This document shows, piece after piece, positions 12,467 to 13,736 of a DNA stretch of 13,736 bases. Position numbers and translations under genes: made by a program. Numbering within the stretch: the stretch's first letter is position 1; every line of letters starts with the position of its first letter. Source of the DNA: an uncultured Ruminococcus sp. GTDB lineage: Bacteria; Bacillota; Clostridia; Oscillospirales; Acutalibacteraceae. The notes beneath the pieces are model-generated. The model ran no database searches, was not told where the DNA came from, and saw only the letters and a program-made list of their open reading frames with translations. The stretch lies in the NCBI GenBank assembly GCA_902797065.1, contig CADBRK010000171.1, positions 1-13,736 of the forward strand, read 5' to 3'.

Positions 12467-13736
12467 TCAACCCTGTTTTTTGCTAACAACGATACACGTC
12501 GGGTCAAGCATTTCTCTTCCTTCCTCGCCAAAGCACATTCTTTCATACTTATCCAGATCAGCGTAACTCTCGCCGCCTCCGGAATCAACGATCTTAAAAC
12601 CTGCAATTGAGCCATCAGGATTTCTGTCAACACCGGTAACCGTAATCCAATGATCGGTATACTCATCTTTTGCGAGCTGTCCGGGAATATGTGTATTCTC
12701 GTCAAAGAGCGTATCGGCATCAACGGCAATATTCAGAACGCTGCCTTCCTCTATGCGCTCTGCCATTTCCTCAGCTGAAAGCGCGTTCTCGTAATCGAAA
12801 CGTTCGACCTCCAGCTTGTCGCCGATCGATTCGTTCAGCTTATCGTACAACTCCATAAACTGATCCGTAGTCGTACCGCCCAAAACAGAGGGGTTAATAT
12901 CATCTGTTTCACAGAGATCGTTTTCCACCGCAAGTGTCAGCACCTTATTCTCGGAAAGCGCGTTTGTTTCGAGCAGATAGTTTACCGCGTTTGCCTGCGA
13001 AGTCGGTCCGCATGTGCCCATGTACCCATACTCATTAATCCCCTGTGTAAAGTATTGGCCGTTTTCACGGAATTCTGCATAATCGGGATCAATTATCTTC
13101 ATTTCCTCCTCGTAATCCGTATCGTCATACGGGAAGTTTTCCAGCAGACCGGGGATATCCTCTTTCTCTGTCATTTCCTCGACAATATCCTGAGGCAGAT
13201 CTGTGGAAACCTCTGAAATCTCCGGCTCTATTGTTTCCGCATTCGATTCGAACTCGCCGTCCGTTTCCGGCAGCGCATCCGAATTCTCAGGCAGATCGTC
13301 CTCAAGCTCGACATTCTCCGGTTCTAAAAATTCGGATTCGAGATAGTCCTCTGTCCCTTCCGAAGTCTCGTACGTCTCTTCTTCGAATTCAAAATCGTCA
13401 TCCGTCTCGTCTGTCATTTCTTCCGTTACGCTCGGCACATCAGTCTCGTCATGTATGCTGTCCGTCGTCTCTTCCGTTTCTGTGCTTATTTCCTCCGTAA
13501 CGGGCTGTTCTTCGAACTCGTCATCTGTCTCTTCCGTAATTTCTTCCGTTACGCTTGGCACATCAGTCTCGTCATGTATGCTGTCCGTTGTCTCTTCCGT
13601 TTCGGTGCTTATTTCTTCCGTAACGGACTGTACTTCGAACTCGTCATCTGTCTCTTCCGTTTCGGTGCTTATTTCCTCCGTAACGGGCTGTTCTTCGAAC
13701 TCGTCATCTGTCTCTTCCGTAATTTCTTCCGTTACG
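12467..13736 (-). CDS. Acidic-repeat protein with C39/papain-like cysteine peptidase domain (5' end outside window)
   Basis: The frame is open to the window edge, so at least 422 residues are encoded and the start is not seen. The left part is an extremely acidic Thr/Glu/Asp low-complexity region built of tandem VTEE-type repeats. The last 205 or so residues form a papain-like peptidase domain: a Cys in YMGTCGPTSQANAVNYLL (codon 13010-13012), a His in TDHWITVTGVD (codon 12650-12652) and an Asp in FKIVDSGGG (codon 12584-12586), matching the Cys-His-Asp order of Peptidase_C39_2-like domains. The catalytic residues appear intact, so it should be an active cysteine peptidase or a related enzyme. 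The acidic part may be a flexible spacer or a docking arm. It is the most upstream visible gene of the operon and a candidate effector or processing enzyme. The family is assigned from the motif only. Confidence 0.85.
   Translation of the reverse strand, partial: VTEEITEETDDEFEEQPVTEEISTETEETDDEFEVQSVTEEISTETEETTDSIHDETDVPSVTEEITEETDDEFEEQPVTEEISTETEETTDSIHDETDVPSVTEEMTDETDDDFEFEEETYETSEGTEDYLESEFLEPENVELEDDLPENSDALPETDGEFESNAETIEPEISEVSTDLPQDIVEEMTEKEDIPGLLENFPYDDTDYEEEMKIIDPDYAEFRENGQYFTQGINEYGYMGTCGPTSQANAVNYLLETNALSENKVLTLAVENDLCETDDINPSVLGGTTTDQFMELYDKLNESIGDKLEVERFDYENALSAEEMAERIEEGSVLNIAVDADTLFDENTHIPGQLAKDEYTDHWITVTGVDRNPDGSIAGFKIVDSGGGESYADLDKYERMCFGEEGREMLDPTCIVVSKKQG
13430..13736 (-). 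repeat. Nested in-frame tandem repeats encoding VTEE-type acidic units
   Basis: Units of 17-24 codons, each starting VTEE(I/M), repeat at least six times to the window edge. At the DNA level a 53-nt stretch is identical at 13501-13553 and 13684-13736 (period 183 nt, 61 codons), and a block around 13436-13498 matches 13556-13618 with few changes (period 120 nt). All periods are multiples of three, so the frame is kept. The array continues beyond the window. Such recent homogenised repeats are prone to copy-number change. Confidence 0.9.

Noticed and set aside
3381..13736. Idea that the AAA+ ATPase or membrane proteins are CRISPR-associated effectors
   Set aside because: No Cas, CARF or nuclease motif is visible in them; adjacency alone does not support it.

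Overview
The window looks like chromosome from a low-to-medium GC Gram-positive gut or rumen Clostridia, most likely Ruminococcaceae/Oscillospiraceae. This rests on family knowledge and strong AGGAGG-type ribosome sites, not on a marker gene. It divides into a housekeeping block, a CRISPR locus without cas genes, and a long minus-strand operon of mostly unrecognised genes.

Positions 1-2960 (plus strand): the terminator of an upstream gene, then nadE (ammonia-dependent NAD synthetase), pyk (long-form pyruvate kinase with a C-terminal phosphohistidine-type domain) and a small DUF4236 protein, closed by a palindromic terminator. The three genes are 21-33 nt apart and read as one transcription unit.

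Positions 2961-4610 hold no intact gene. A minus-strand terminator and the C-terminal end of an otherwise missing membrane-protein gene come first. A perfect-consensus promoter (TTGACA-N17-TATAAT) then leads into a CRISPR array of 12 full 28-nt repeats plus one truncated repeat, with 12 spacers of 31-40 nt. The last three repeats share two substitutions. Beyond the array lie a bidirectional terminator, a minus-strand extended -10 promoter that converges on the array, and the probable terminator of the right-hand operon. No cas gene is in the window.

Positions 4611-13736 (minus strand, transcribed right to left): eight tightly packed genes, several overlapping by 1-4 nt. In order of transcription they are: a protein with long acidic Thr/Glu repeats and a papain-like (C39-type) cysteine peptidase domain, cut by the window edge; a 160-aa unknown; a 581-aa and a 545-aa membrane-anchored coiled-coil/TPR-like protein; a 61-aa disordered protein; a 167-aa helical unknown; a Ycf46-like AAA+ ATPase; and a third membrane-anchored paralogue of about 566 aa. 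The three large proteins are diverged paralogues with the same layout: N-terminal coiled coil, a YWL...W...LRF.R...WF helical block, a second conserved block, two C-terminal membrane helices and a basic/coiled tail. The inference is a membrane-bound assembly of three related scaffolds, remodelled by an AAA+ motor with small adaptors, that handles or controls a peptidase-bearing protein. I do not recognise this combination as a named system; it is the best candidate here for something undescribed.
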